64,000 nucleotides of DNA, taken from the NCBI RefSeq assembly GCF_001591345.1, contig NZ_BCUS01000019.1, positions 1 through 64,000 on the forward strand. Reading direction: 5' to 3'. The stretch is from Variovorax boronicumulans NBRC 103145 (GTDB lineage Bacteria; Pseudomonadota; Gammaproteobacteria; Burkholderiales; Burkholderiaceae_C). Below, in pieces: positions 49,242 through 57,081 of the stretch. Below the pieces are notes generated by a model. It was not told where the DNA came from. It made no database searches and saw only the letters and a list, made by a program, of their open reading frames with translations. A program made the position numbers and the translations under genes. The number at the start of each line of letters is the position of its first letter. The first letter of the stretch is position 1.

Positions 49242-50174
49242 ATGATGCAGCGCAGACTTCTCCTCACCACTGTCCTGGCCCTGACCGCGCTGTCGGCGGG
49301 GGCGGAAAACCCGATGCGGCCGTACCCCTCCGGTGCCAGCCGCATCGGCGGGCTGATGAACATCAGCATCGTCGACCGCACGAGCGGCGCCGAGCTGCCG
49401 ATCTACCGCCACCGCGGCGAGTACTGGGTGGCCGGCCGCCCTGGCGCGCGCTATGCGATCCGGGCGCGCAACGCGATGGGCGAACGCATCATGGCCGTGA
49501 TGTCGGTGGACGGCGTCAACGTCGTCACGGGCGAAACCGCCGGCGTCGGCCAGAACGGCTACGTGTTCGGCCCGCGCGAGCGCAGCGACATCGCGGGCTG
49601 GCGCAAGAGCGATTCGCAGATCGCGGCCTTCGAGTTCGCCGCCGCCGGCAACTCCTACGCGAGCCGTACGGGCCGCCCCGACGACGTGGGCGTGATCGGC
49701 GTCGCGATGTTCCGCGAGCGCCGGCCGGAACCGCCGCCGCCGGTCGTGACGCCCTATCCGTCGCGCGACGAGTACAGCGGCGGCAACAGCAGCCGTGAAC
49801 GGCGCAGCGAGGCGCCGCCGGCACCGTCGTCGATGGGCGATGCGCGCGTCAAGGCGGCCCCACCCGCAGGCAGCGCCGGCAATGCCGACATGGCCGCCGA
49901 GTCGTCGGCCAGCGCCATGGCCCGCCAGTCGGCGCCCAGCCCGAGCCTGGGCACGGCCCACGGACGGCGCGAGACCTCCTACGTCGGCAAGACGACCTTC
50001 GAGCGCGCCAGCTCGCAGCCTGACGAGGTGATCCGCATCCGCTACGACAGCCGCGAGAACCTGGTCGCCGCGGGCGTCATCCCGGTGCCGCAGCGCTGGC
50101 CGCGCCCCTCGGGCCCGTCGCCGTTCCCCGGCTCGGACCCCGGCTACGTGCCGGACCCGCCGGCCCGCTACTGA
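49242..50174 (+). CDS. Exported hypothetical protein
   Basis: 310 aa, no family named with confidence. ATG at 49242 with ribosome site aaggaag; signal peptide LLTTVLALTALSAGA. The mature N-terminal half is a compact domain: IGGLMNISIVDRTSGAELPIY, VAGRPGARYAIRARNAMGERIMAVMSVDGVN, GQNGYVFGPRERSDIAGWRKS, FEFAAAGNSYASRTGRP. The other half is a Pro/Ser/Ala-rich low-complexity tail, with a short conserved-looking segment TFERASSQPDEVIRIRYDSRENLVAAGVI near the end. The layout suggests an envelope protein with a flexible linker. It stands alone between a terminator and convergent genes. Confidence 0.8.
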   Translation: MMQRRLLLTTVLALTALSAGAENPMRPYPSGASRIGGLMNISIVDRTSGAELPIYRHRGEYWVAGRPGARYAIRARNAMGERIMAVMSVDGVNVVTGETAGVGQNGYVFGPRERSDIAGWRKSDSQIAAFEFAAAGNSYASRTGRPDDVGVIGVAMFRERRPEPPPPVVTPYPSRDEYSGGNSSRERRSEAPPAPSSMGDARVKAAPPAGSAGNADMAAESSASAMARQSAPSPSLGTAHGRRETSYVGKTTFERASSQPDEVIRIRYDSRENLVAAGVIPVPQRWPRPSGPSPFPGSDPGYVPDPPARY

Positions 50175-50184
50175 TCGGGAGCGC

Positions 50185-51069
50185 TCAGCGCAGCGCGCGC
50201 CGCATCTCGATGTGCGCGATGCCGGCTTCCTCGAAAGGCTGGCCGTGCACTGCGTAGCCCAGCCGTGCATAGAAGCGCTCGGCGCTGCGCTGCGCATTAA
50301 GCGCCACCTCGCGGTCGCCGCGTGCGCGGGCCGCGTCTTCCAGCGCCTGCACCACGGCCGCGCCGTGGCCACCGCTGCGCAAGGTGCGGTGCACCGCCAT
50401 GCGGCCGATGTGCGAGACGCCGTCCTCGGCGGGCAGCAGCCGGCCGGTGCCGATGACCTGGCCGAGCCGGTTGCGCGCCACCGCATGCAGCACGACCGCG
50501 TCGTGCGCGTCCCACTCCAGTTCCTTGGGAATGTTCTGTTCCTCGATGAACACGGCGCGGCGCAGCGCGCTCGCGCCTTCGCCGAGCGTGGCCCAGTCGC
50601 CGGTCTCGACGGTGCGCATCGGCTCGCCGGCCTCGAAGGCCGTCAGCGTCTCGCGCAGGGCCGCGGGCACCGGCTTCGAGGTCTGCGTGGCCGGGTCGGC
50701 GAACACGTAGACGAGCTCGCAGCCCACCAGGAACTCGTCCTGGCGGAACAGGCCGCCCTGGAAAATGATCGACGAGTTGCCGATGCGCGCGCACTTCATG
50801 CCCACGTCGATCACGTCGTCCATGCGGGCCGAGGCGCGGAAGTCGATGGTCGCCTTGCGCACGTACAGGTCGCCGCCCAGCGAATGCATCGCCTCTTCGT
50901 AGGGCAGCGCCATCGCGCGCCAGTAGTCGGCGATGGCGGTGTCGAAGTACATCAGGTAGTGCGCGTTGAAGACGATCTTCTGCATGTCCACCTCGGCCCA
51001 GCGCACGCGCAGGCGGTGGAAGTAGTGGAAGTCCTCGCGGTGGACCGGGGTGTTGTTGTTCTCGCTCAT
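50185..51069 (-). CDS. YbgC-type acyl-CoA thioesterase fused to GNAT acetyltransferase
   Basis: 294 aa. Residues 1-140 are a hot-dog thioesterase: DFHYFHRLRVRWAEVDMQKIVFNAHYLMY (active-site Asp in EVDMQ), IDFRASARMDDVIDVG and VGCELVYVF. Residues about 150-294 are a GNAT domain of ElaA type: RRAVFIEEQNIPKELEWDAHD, GRLLPAEDGVSHIGRMAVH, and AERFYARLGYAVHG. The join is clean and in frame. Coupled by overlap with the alpha/beta hydrolase upstream. It may release acyl groups from CoA and acetylate a small product; substrates unknown. Confidence 0.88.
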   Translation of the reverse strand: MSENNNTPVHREDFHYFHRLRVRWAEVDMQKIVFNAHYLMYFDTAIADYWRAMALPYEEAMHSLGGDLYVRKATIDFRASARMDDVIDVGMKCARIGNSSIIFQGGLFRQDEFLVGCELVYVFADPATQTSKPVPAALRETLTAFEAGEPMRTVETGDWATLGEGASALRRAVFIEEQNIPKELEWDAHDAVVLHAVARNRLGQVIGTGRLLPAEDGVSHIGRMAVHRTLRSGGHGAAVVQALEDAARARGDREVALNAQRSAERFYARLGYAVHGQPFEEAGIAHIEMRRALR

Positions 51070-52034
51070 GGATTCAATGCCTCTTTCAGTGCGCGGGCCG
51101 CGTCGTTCTGCGCTTGCAGCGCCTCGGGAATCGCGCGGCCCATCTTGATGAATTCGTGGATCACGCCACGGTAGATTTCCAGGTCGACCGCCACGCCCGC
51201 GGCGCGCAGCTTGTCGGCGTAAGCGATGCCTTCGTCCACCACCGGGTCGGCCTCGGCCAGCCCGATCCAGGCCGGCGCCACATCGTCGACGTCGTCGGCC
51301 AGCAAGGGCGCGAAACGCCAGTCGTCGCGGTCGGCGGGCGTGTTCACGTACTGGGCGAAGAAGAAGTCGATCATGGCCTTGGTCAGCAGCGGGCCGTCGA
51401 CGTGGCGTCGGTGCGACTCGGTGTCCTGGTGCGCGGCCATGCCCGGGTAGATGAGCAGCTGCAGCGCCACCGGCAGGCCGGCATCGCGCGCCAGGATGGC
51501 GCACACGGCCGCCAGCGTGCCGCCCGCGCTGTCGCCGCCCACCGCCAGGCGCGTGCCGTCGAGGTCGAGGCTCGCGCCCTGCGTGGCAACGAACTGGAAC
51601 GCGTCCCAGGCATCGTTCGACGCGGTCGGAAACTTGTGCGCGGGCGCGAGCCGGTAGTCGACCGACACCACCGCGCAGCCGCTCTTGAGGCTGAGCACGC
51701 GGCACAGCGTGTCGTGCGTGCGGATGTTGCCGACCGTGAAGCCGCCGCCGTGAAAGTACACGAGCACCGGCAGCACCTCGGCCGACGGCGCGTACAGCCG
51801 CGCGGGCATCGCGTGGCCGTCGCGCGCGGCGATGTGGAAGTCTTCGATGCGCGCCAGTTCGGGCTTGGGCACCTCGAGCACGCCCGCGCCCTTTTCGTAC
51901 GAAGCCTTGGCTTCGTCGGGCGTGAGCTGGTCGAGCGGCGGATGGCCCGCGCGCGCCATGCGCTCGACCACGCCGGCCATCTTCGGGGTGAGCGCGGGTT
52001 GCGCGAGGCGGTTCGCTGTCGTGGTCGTGCTCAC
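51066..52034 (-). CDS. Alpha/beta hydrolase (hormone-sensitive lipase family)
   Basis: 322 aa esterase of the HSL group. Oxyanion motif VYFHGGGFTVG, nucleophile elbow GGDSAGGTLAAV, catalytic Asp in EADPVVDEG and His in GVIHEFIKMG. GTG start at 52034 overlaps the hydratase stop by 4 bp (GTGA), and its own stop overlaps the thioesterase start. Cytosolic. Likely substrate is an ester or lactone in the pathway served by this operon (inference). Confidence 0.92.
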   Translation of the reverse strand: MSTTTTANRLAQPALTPKMAGVVERMARAGHPPLDQLTPDEAKASYEKGAGVLEVPKPELARIEDFHIAARDGHAMPARLYAPSAEVLPVLVYFHGGGFTVGNIRTHDTLCRVLSLKSGCAVVSVDYRLAPAHKFPTASNDAWDAFQFVATQGASLDLDGTRLAVGGDSAGGTLAAVCAILARDAGLPVALQLLIYPGMAAHQDTESHRRHVDGPLLTKAMIDFFFAQYVNTPADRDDWRFAPLLADDVDDVAPAWIGLAEADPVVDEGIAYADKLRAAGVAVDLEIYRGVIHEFIKMGRAIPEALQAQNDAARALKEALNP

Positions 52035-52903
52035 TTGAAAGACACCACCACCGGTTGCATGCGCGACAGCCCTTCGTAGCTCACCACCACCGTCTGCCCG
52101 GCCTTGGGCGGCAGCAGCGGCGAGAACGAGCCCAGGCTGATCAGGTCGCCCGGCTTCAGCGCGATGCCTTCCTTGGCCAGCGCGCCGGCCAGCCACACCA
52201 CCGCGTTGAGCGGGTGCTCGAGGATGTCCGAGCCCTTGCCGGTCGCCAGCTCCTTGCCCTGCCCGTCCTTCATGACCACGCGCATGTCGCGCAGGCTTTC
52301 GAGCATCCAGGACTGGCCGTCGGCCGTGGTCGGCACATCGACCGGCAGCCCGCGCACGCCGAGCCGCGCGCCGACGTTGATCGCCGCCACGCCCGGGCCG
52401 TTGAGCTTCGAGGGCGTCTGCACCGCGAGGTCGGGCAGCTCGATGAAGGGAATGAGCTGGTCGATGTTGGCCAGCACCTCGGCCGGCGTCTTCGCCTTGT
52501 GGATGTCGGCGCTCTTCACGCGCACCAGCATGTCGGCTTCGAACAGTGGCCGCGCGCCGAAGGCCGCATCGACCACCGCGCCGCTGTCCAGCAGCATGCG
52601 CTGGTAGAGAACGCCCCACACCGGCTGGTCGTAGTTGAAGCGCTTCTGCACCGCGGGGTTGGTCAGGCCCGCCTTGTAGCCGACCACGTCACCGAGGTTG
52701 CGCGCATGCAGCACGTTGAGCTTGGCGCGCGTGCAGGCCGCGTCGGCCTCGCTGAGGTTCTCGATGTCGGCGGCGGGCGTGCGCGCCGCCTGCGCGGCGG
52801 CGAAGTCGGCCACCTGGGTGTCGCTGAGGCAGGCGGCCTGGGCCGAGGCGGCCAGCAGCGCTGAGCCCAGTGCGACAGACGCAAGGGTTTTGTTGGTGGG
52901 CAA
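52031..52903 (-). CDS. 2-keto-4-pentenoate hydratase-like protein with signal peptide
   Basis: 290 aa. The fold is that of MhpD/fumarylacetoacetase hydratases: YKAGLTNPAVQKRFN, PVWGVLYQRMLLDSGAVV, FEADMLVRVKSADIHKAKT, FIELPDLAVQTP, and VVWLAGALAKEGIALKPGDLISLGSFSP. Unlike the cytosolic enzymes it starts with a clear signal peptide (TLASVALGSALLAASAQAAC), predicting a periplasmic location; a Cys at the cleavage site would allow a lipoprotein, but the lipobox is poor. Family acidic metal ligands (E-A-D and E-L-P-D) remain. Head of a three-gene operon, divergent from an alcohol dehydrogenase 63 bp away. Confidence 0.85.
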   Translation of the reverse strand: MPTNKTLASVALGSALLAASAQAACLSDTQVADFAAAQAARTPAADIENLSEADAACTRAKLNVLHARNLGDVVGYKAGLTNPAVQKRFNYDQPVWGVLYQRMLLDSGAVVDAAFGARPLFEADMLVRVKSADIHKAKTPAEVLANIDQLIPFIELPDLAVQTPSKLNGPGVAAINVGARLGVRGLPVDVPTTADGQSWMLESLRDMRVVMKDGQGKELATGKGSDILEHPLNAVVWLAGALAKEGIALKPGDLISLGSFSPLLPPKAGQTVVVSYEGLSRMQPVVVSFK

Positions 52904-52966
52904 GAATGTCCCCTCTTGTTAGATTCGAACGGTCAGCAATCGTACTGCCCTCGGGCGTTCCCCCTC

Positions 52967-54103
52967 ATGGCCCTCATCCAATACCTCACCCAGATCCAGT
53001 TCGAATTCGGCGCCATCAAGCTCCTGTCGAGCGAGTGCGCGCGCATCGGCATCAACCGCCCCCTGATCGTCACCGACGCCGGCGTGCGCGCGGCCGGCGT
53101 GCTGCAGAAGGCGCTCGACGCCATCGCCGATCTTGAGGTCTCGGTGTTCGACCAGACACCTTCCAACCCGACCGAGGCCGCGGTGCGCGCCGCCGTCGAG
53201 CTGTACCGCAGCGGCCGCTGCGACGGCCTCATCGCCGTGGGCGGTGGCTCGGCCATCGACTGCGCCAAGGGCGTGGCCATCGCGGCCACGCACGAGGGCC
53301 CGCTCAAGACCTACGCCACCATCGAAGGCGGCTCGCCCAAGATCACCGAGCGCGCGGTGCCGCTCATTGCCGTGCCCACCACCAGCGGCACCGGCAGCGA
53401 GGTGGCGCGCGGCGCCATCGTCATCGTCGACGACCACCGCAAGCTGGGTTTCCACAGCTGGTTCCTGATGCCCAAGGCCGCCATCTGCGACCCCGAGCTC
53501 ACGCTCGGCCTGCCGCCCCGGCTCACGGCCGCCACCGGCATGGACGCCATCGCGCACTGCATGGAAACCTTCATGTCGGCCGCCTTCAACCCGCCGGCCG
53601 ACGGCATCGGCCTCGACGGCCTGGAGCGCGCCTGGGGCCACATCGAGCGCGCGACGAAAGACGGCAGCGACCGCGAGGCGCGCCTGAACCTCATGAGCGC
53701 CTCGATGCAGGGCGCCATGGCCTTCCAGAAGGGCCTGGGCTGCGTGCACTCGCTGAGCCACAGCCTGGGCGGCGTCGATCCGCGCCTGCACCACGGCACG
53801 CTCAACGCCCTCTTCCTGCCGGCGGTGATCCACTTCAATTCGGGTGCCGAGTCGGTGCAGAAGGAACAGCGCCTGCAGCGCATGGCGCAGGCCATGCACC
53901 TGGACTCGGCCGGCGACCTCGGCCACGCGATCCGCGACATGAACGCGCGCCTGGGCCTGCCCAAGGGCCTGGCCGAGGTGGGCGTGACGCCCGCGATGTT
54001 CGAACAGATCATCGACGGCGCCATGGCCGACCATTGCCACAAGACCAACCCGCGGCTGGCCACGCGCGACGACTACAAGGCGATGCTCGAAGCGTCGATG
54101 TAA
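52967..54103 (+). CDS. Iron-containing alcohol dehydrogenase
   Basis: 378 aa, group III Fe-ADH. Nucleotide site GLIAVGGGSAIDCAKGVA, PLIAVPTTSGTGSEVARGAIV, and metal ligands in GMDAIAHCMETF (Asp, His), CVHSLSHSLGG (His) and RLHHGTLNA (His). ATG at 52967 (MALIQYLTQIQFEFGA) chosen over 52916, as the extra 17 residues do not belong to the family. Divergent from the hydratase-esterase operon; likely oxidises or reduces an alcohol intermediate of the same pathway. Confidence 0.92.
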   Translation: MALIQYLTQIQFEFGAIKLLSSECARIGINRPLIVTDAGVRAAGVLQKALDAIADLEVSVFDQTPSNPTEAAVRAAVELYRSGRCDGLIAVGGGSAIDCAKGVAIAATHEGPLKTYATIEGGSPKITERAVPLIAVPTTSGTGSEVARGAIVIVDDHRKLGFHSWFLMPKAAICDPELTLGLPPRLTAATGMDAIAHCMETFMSAAFNPPADGIGLDGLERAWGHIERATKDGSDREARLNLMSASMQGAMAFQKGLGCVHSLSHSLGGVDPRLHHGTLNALFLPAVIHFNSGAESVQKEQRLQRMAQAMHLDSAGDLGHAIRDMNARLGLPKGLAEVGVTPAMFEQIIDGAMADHCHKTNPRLATRDDYKAMLEASM

Positions 54104-54147
54104 AACCTTTGCGTCACTCCTGCTGCGCAGGCGTGCATTCGCTTTCA

Positions 54148-54173
54148 CAAAAGGCCGTTTCGACGGCCTTTTG
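54148..54173. terminator. Bidirectional-type terminator between Fe-ADH and vgrG
   Basis: Perfect 11-bp stem CAAAAGGCCGT/ACGGCCTTTTG with a TTCG tetraloop (54159-54162). The stem's own A4 and T4 supply short U tracts in both directions. It closes the alcohol dehydrogenase transcript 45 bp after its stop and insulates the vgrG island. Confidence 0.8.
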
Positions 54174-54278
54174 CATGTGACGCGTCATGGATGTGACACG
54201 CGGCGTTTTCATACTGGCTTGGCCCCATCTGCAGAGGCTTCGCATCCGTGAAAGCCCGAGGGGTCAGGGAAGTGTCGA

Positions 54279-56621
54279 ATGCCGCGTACCGTCCAAGTCC
54301 ATACAGTCCTGAGCGCCGAGCAGCTCAAGTTCCGCGCGATGCGGGGACACGAAGGACTCTCGCAACTCTTCGAGTTCGAGGTCGACATGGTCAGCACCAG
54401 CTTCAACCTCGACCTGAAGCGCCTACTCGGCACCTCGCTCACGCTGGCCATTGCCGACGACGGCGCAACGCGCCACCTCAACGGCACCGTGGTGCGCTTC
54501 GAGCTGGTCGGGCGCGCCAACGAGACCGGCCGCCACTACATCTACCGCGCGCTCGTGCAGCCCTGGCTGTGGTACCTCACGCGCACCACCGACTGCCGCA
54601 TCTTCCAGAACCAGAGCGTGCCCGAGGTACTCGACGCGGTGCTGGGCAAGTACGGCTTCCAGTTCGAGAAGCGCCTCACCGGCAGCTACCGTCCGTGGGA
54701 GTACTGCGTGCAGTACCAGGAGAGCGACTTCGCCTTCGTGAGCCGCCTCATGGAGCACGAAGGCATCGCGTACCACTTCGAGCACAGCAACGGCTCGCAC
54801 CTGCTGGTGCTGGCCGACGATGCGGGCGGCTACGCCAAGCTGCCGGGCCACGCCCGCATTCCCTACCGCCCGCGCGACCGCGTGGTGAATGCGCTGGAGC
54901 CCTGCATCGACCGCTGGCGCGTGGCCGAGCAGATCACCTCGGGCCGCGTGATGCTCGACGACTTCGACTTTCGCAAGTCGCGCGCCTCGCTGCAGAGCGT
55001 GCAGCAGGACCCCAAGGGCCACGACCACGCGACCTACGAAGTCTATGAATGGCTCGGCGGCTACAGCGAGCACCAGCAAGGCGACGCCTACGCGAAGATC
55101 CGCCTGCAGGAGCTGCAGTGCGCGCACGAGCTGGCCTCGGGCCACACCAACGTGGTGGGCATGGCGCCGGGCCATCTGTTCGAGATGACGCACTGCCCGC
55201 GCGAGGCCGACAACCGCGAGTACCTCGTCACCGGAACGCGCTACGACCTGCGTGAGCCCGAGTACTCGACCGGCGGCAGCAGCGAATCGGTGTGCGAGTT
55301 CGACTTCACCGTGCTGCCCTCGGCCGTGCCCTACCGCCCCGTGCGCACCACGCCGCGCCCGCGCACCAACGGCCCGCAGACCGCCACCGTGGTCGGCCCC
55401 GAAGAGATCTGGACCGACCGCTTCGGCCGCGTGAAGCTGCAGTTCCGCTGGGACCGCTACGGCCAGTCGGACGAGAACAGCTCGTGCTGGGTGCGCGTGT
55501 CCAGCAACTGGGCCGGCGCCAACTACGGCACCATGCACATGCCGCGCGTGGGCCAGGAAGTGATCGTCGATTTCATCGGCGGCCAGCCCGACCGCCCCAT
55601 CATCACCGGCCGCGTCTACAACAGCGACCAGATGCCGCCGTGGGAGCTGCCCGCCAACGCCACGGCCAGCGGCATCCTCACGCGCTCCAGCACCGGCGGC
55701 GCGGCCAACCAGGCCAACATGCTGCGCTTCGAGGACCGCACGGGCGCCGAGCAGATCCTGCTGCACGCCGAGCGCAACCTCGACGTCGAAGTGGAAGCCG
55801 ACGAGACCCACACCACCGACGGCACCCGCACCACCCTCATCAAGGGCCACGAGTCGGCCACCTACCAGGACGGAGAAACCCGCGACATCACCGCCGGCGC
55901 GACGGAAACCATCACCGGCGGCGACACGCGCGACGTGACGGGCGGCTTCAGCGAAACCGTGAGCGGTGGCGTGACGCAGCGCATCACGGGCGGCAAGACG
56001 CGCACGCTCAGCGGCGGGCTCAGCGACACCATCTCCGGCGGCGTGACGCTCGCCATCAGCGGCGGCTTCAACGGCACCATCGACGGGCAGGAAATCCGCT
56101 TCGTGAGCGCGGGCCGCAACGACACCATCAACACGTCGAACACCGTGCATGTGAACGGTCCGTCGAACACCACGGTGACCGGCCCCACGGTCCACACCTC
56201 GCCGGACGTGACCTTCAACACCACGAACCACATCCACAACACGACGCAGCACGTGATCAACACCAACGTCTACAACACGACGTCCAAGGTCTACAAGAAC
56301 ATCACGAACGACTACACGAACAACTCGAAGACCTACATCAACAACTACGCCAAGAGCAACGACTGGCGCTGGTACCGCGCGGGTGGCGTGGGGGCGCGTT
56401 TTTCGGCGGTCGGGCTGGCGCTCGACCTGTGGGGGCTGCGCCAGCAGAACTACATCCTCAACTCGCAGTTCTCGGGCATCCGGCTCGACGTGGCGGTGTT
56501 CCGCTCGCAGAACTCGGCCACCGAGATCGAGGGAAAGATGCTCAAGGTCGCGAACATCGGCATGAAGATCGCCAGCGGCGGCCTGGCCTTCGCCGCCAAG
56601 GCGATGACCGTCAAGGTCTGA
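54279..56621 (+). CDS. vgrG: Type VI secretion system tip protein VgrG
   Basis: 780 aa spike. Residues 1-330 form the gp27-like base (LKFRAMRGHEGLSQLFEFEVDM, SVPEVLDAVLGKYGFQFEKRL, RPWEYCVQYQESDFAFVSRLMEHEGI). The gp5 OB domain follows (TATVVGPEEIWTDRFGRVK; SSCWVRVSSNWAGANYG; RVGQEVIVDFIGGQPDRPIITGRVYN). Residues about 520-620 are a needle of repeats of the form TxxITGGxTRxVTGG. Then comes an Asn/Thr-rich stretch (about 625-695) and a C-terminal segment with small-residue hydrophobic helices (FSAVGLALDLWGLRQ, MKIASGGLAFAAKAM). The C-terminal 90 residues match no toxin I recognise. It leads a five-gene delivery island. Confidence 0.93.
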   Translation: MPRTVQVHTVLSAEQLKFRAMRGHEGLSQLFEFEVDMVSTSFNLDLKRLLGTSLTLAIADDGATRHLNGTVVRFELVGRANETGRHYIYRALVQPWLWYLTRTTDCRIFQNQSVPEVLDAVLGKYGFQFEKRLTGSYRPWEYCVQYQESDFAFVSRLMEHEGIAYHFEHSNGSHLLVLADDAGGYAKLPGHARIPYRPRDRVVNALEPCIDRWRVAEQITSGRVMLDDFDFRKSRASLQSVQQDPKGHDHATYEVYEWLGGYSEHQQGDAYAKIRLQELQCAHELASGHTNVVGMAPGHLFEMTHCPREADNREYLVTGTRYDLREPEYSTGGSSESVCEFDFTVLPSAVPYRPVRTTPRPRTNGPQTATVVGPEEIWTDRFGRVKLQFRWDRYGQSDENSSCWVRVSSNWAGANYGTMHMPRVGQEVIVDFIGGQPDRPIITGRVYNSDQMPPWELPANATASGILTRSSTGGAANQANMLRFEDRTGAEQILLHAERNLDVEVEADETHTTDGTRTTLIKGHESATYQDGETRDITAGATETITGGDTRDVTGGFSETVSGGVTQRITGGKTRTLSGGLSDTISGGVTLAISGGFNGTIDGQEIRFVSAGRNDTINTSNTVHVNGPSNTTVTGPTVHTSPDVTFNTTNHIHNTTQHVINTNVYNTTSKVYKNITNDYTNNSKTYINNYAKSNDWRWYRAGGVGARFSAVGLALDLWGLRQQNYILNSQFSGIRLDVAVFRSQNSATEIEGKMLKVANIGMKIASGGLAFAAKAMTVKV

Positions 56622-56637
56622 GCCGATCGCCCCATCG

Positions 56638-57075
56638 ATGGCCATCTGGGAACAGGTCCTCTGGAGCGTCTTCGCCGTGATGATGGGCGGGGCGTTGCTG
56701 GCCGGCGTCGCGGTGGTCGTCACCGCCACGCGCGAGCAGCGCAGGTACACGCAGGAGCGACGCATCGGCGAGCGCCTGGGCGGGGCCGGCGTGGCCACGC
56801 ACGGCGTGGTGGCGCAGGTGCGGCGCTCCGAACATCAGCTCACCAGCCCGGGCAGCCATGGCCAGTGCATGGTCGCGCTCGAATTCACGCTGCAGATGCC
56901 GCCGTCGTCCCCGGTGCCTAGCGTGGTGCTGCGCACGCTGGTCGACGAACTGCTGCTGCCCCGCCTCGCGGTGCCGGGCGCGACCCTGCATCTGGTCCAG
57001 GACCCGGCGCACCCCGACGTGGTGGCGGTCGACCGGCAGCGCACGCCGCTCGAAGTGGCACCCGCACGGAGCTGA
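56638..57075 (+). CDS. Small membrane protein of the vgrG island
   Basis: 145 aa, no known family. One N-terminal membrane helix (WSVFAVMMGGALLAGVAVVVTA), then a cytosolic or periplasmic part with RIGERLGGAGVATHGVVAQVRRSEHQ, a beta pattern (QCMVALEFTLQMP) and LHLVQDPAHPDVVAVDRQRTPLEV. The general form resembles DUF3592-like or immunity-type membrane proteins. It lies 16 bp after vgrG and 6 bp before the DUF2169 gene. Position right after vgrG would suit an immunity protein, but no toxin is identified. Confidence 0.75.
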   Translation: MAIWEQVLWSVFAVMMGGALLAGVAVVVTATREQRRYTQERRIGERLGGAGVATHGVVAQVRRSEHQLTSPGSHGQCMVALEFTLQMPPSSPVPSVVLRTLVDELLLPRLAVPGATLHLVQDPAHPDVVAVDRQRTPLEVAPARS

Positions 57076-57081
57076 CCCCCA

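Noticed and set aside
54190-54278. Possible sigma-54 promoter before vgrG
   Set aside because: TGG and TGC blocks are present but no GG-N10-GC spacing was found.
55890-56060. Repeated DNA in vgrG (accggcggc-like units) as a CRISPR or satellite
   Set aside because: The repeats follow the protein's TxxITGG pattern with codon variation and no spacers; they are coding repeats.
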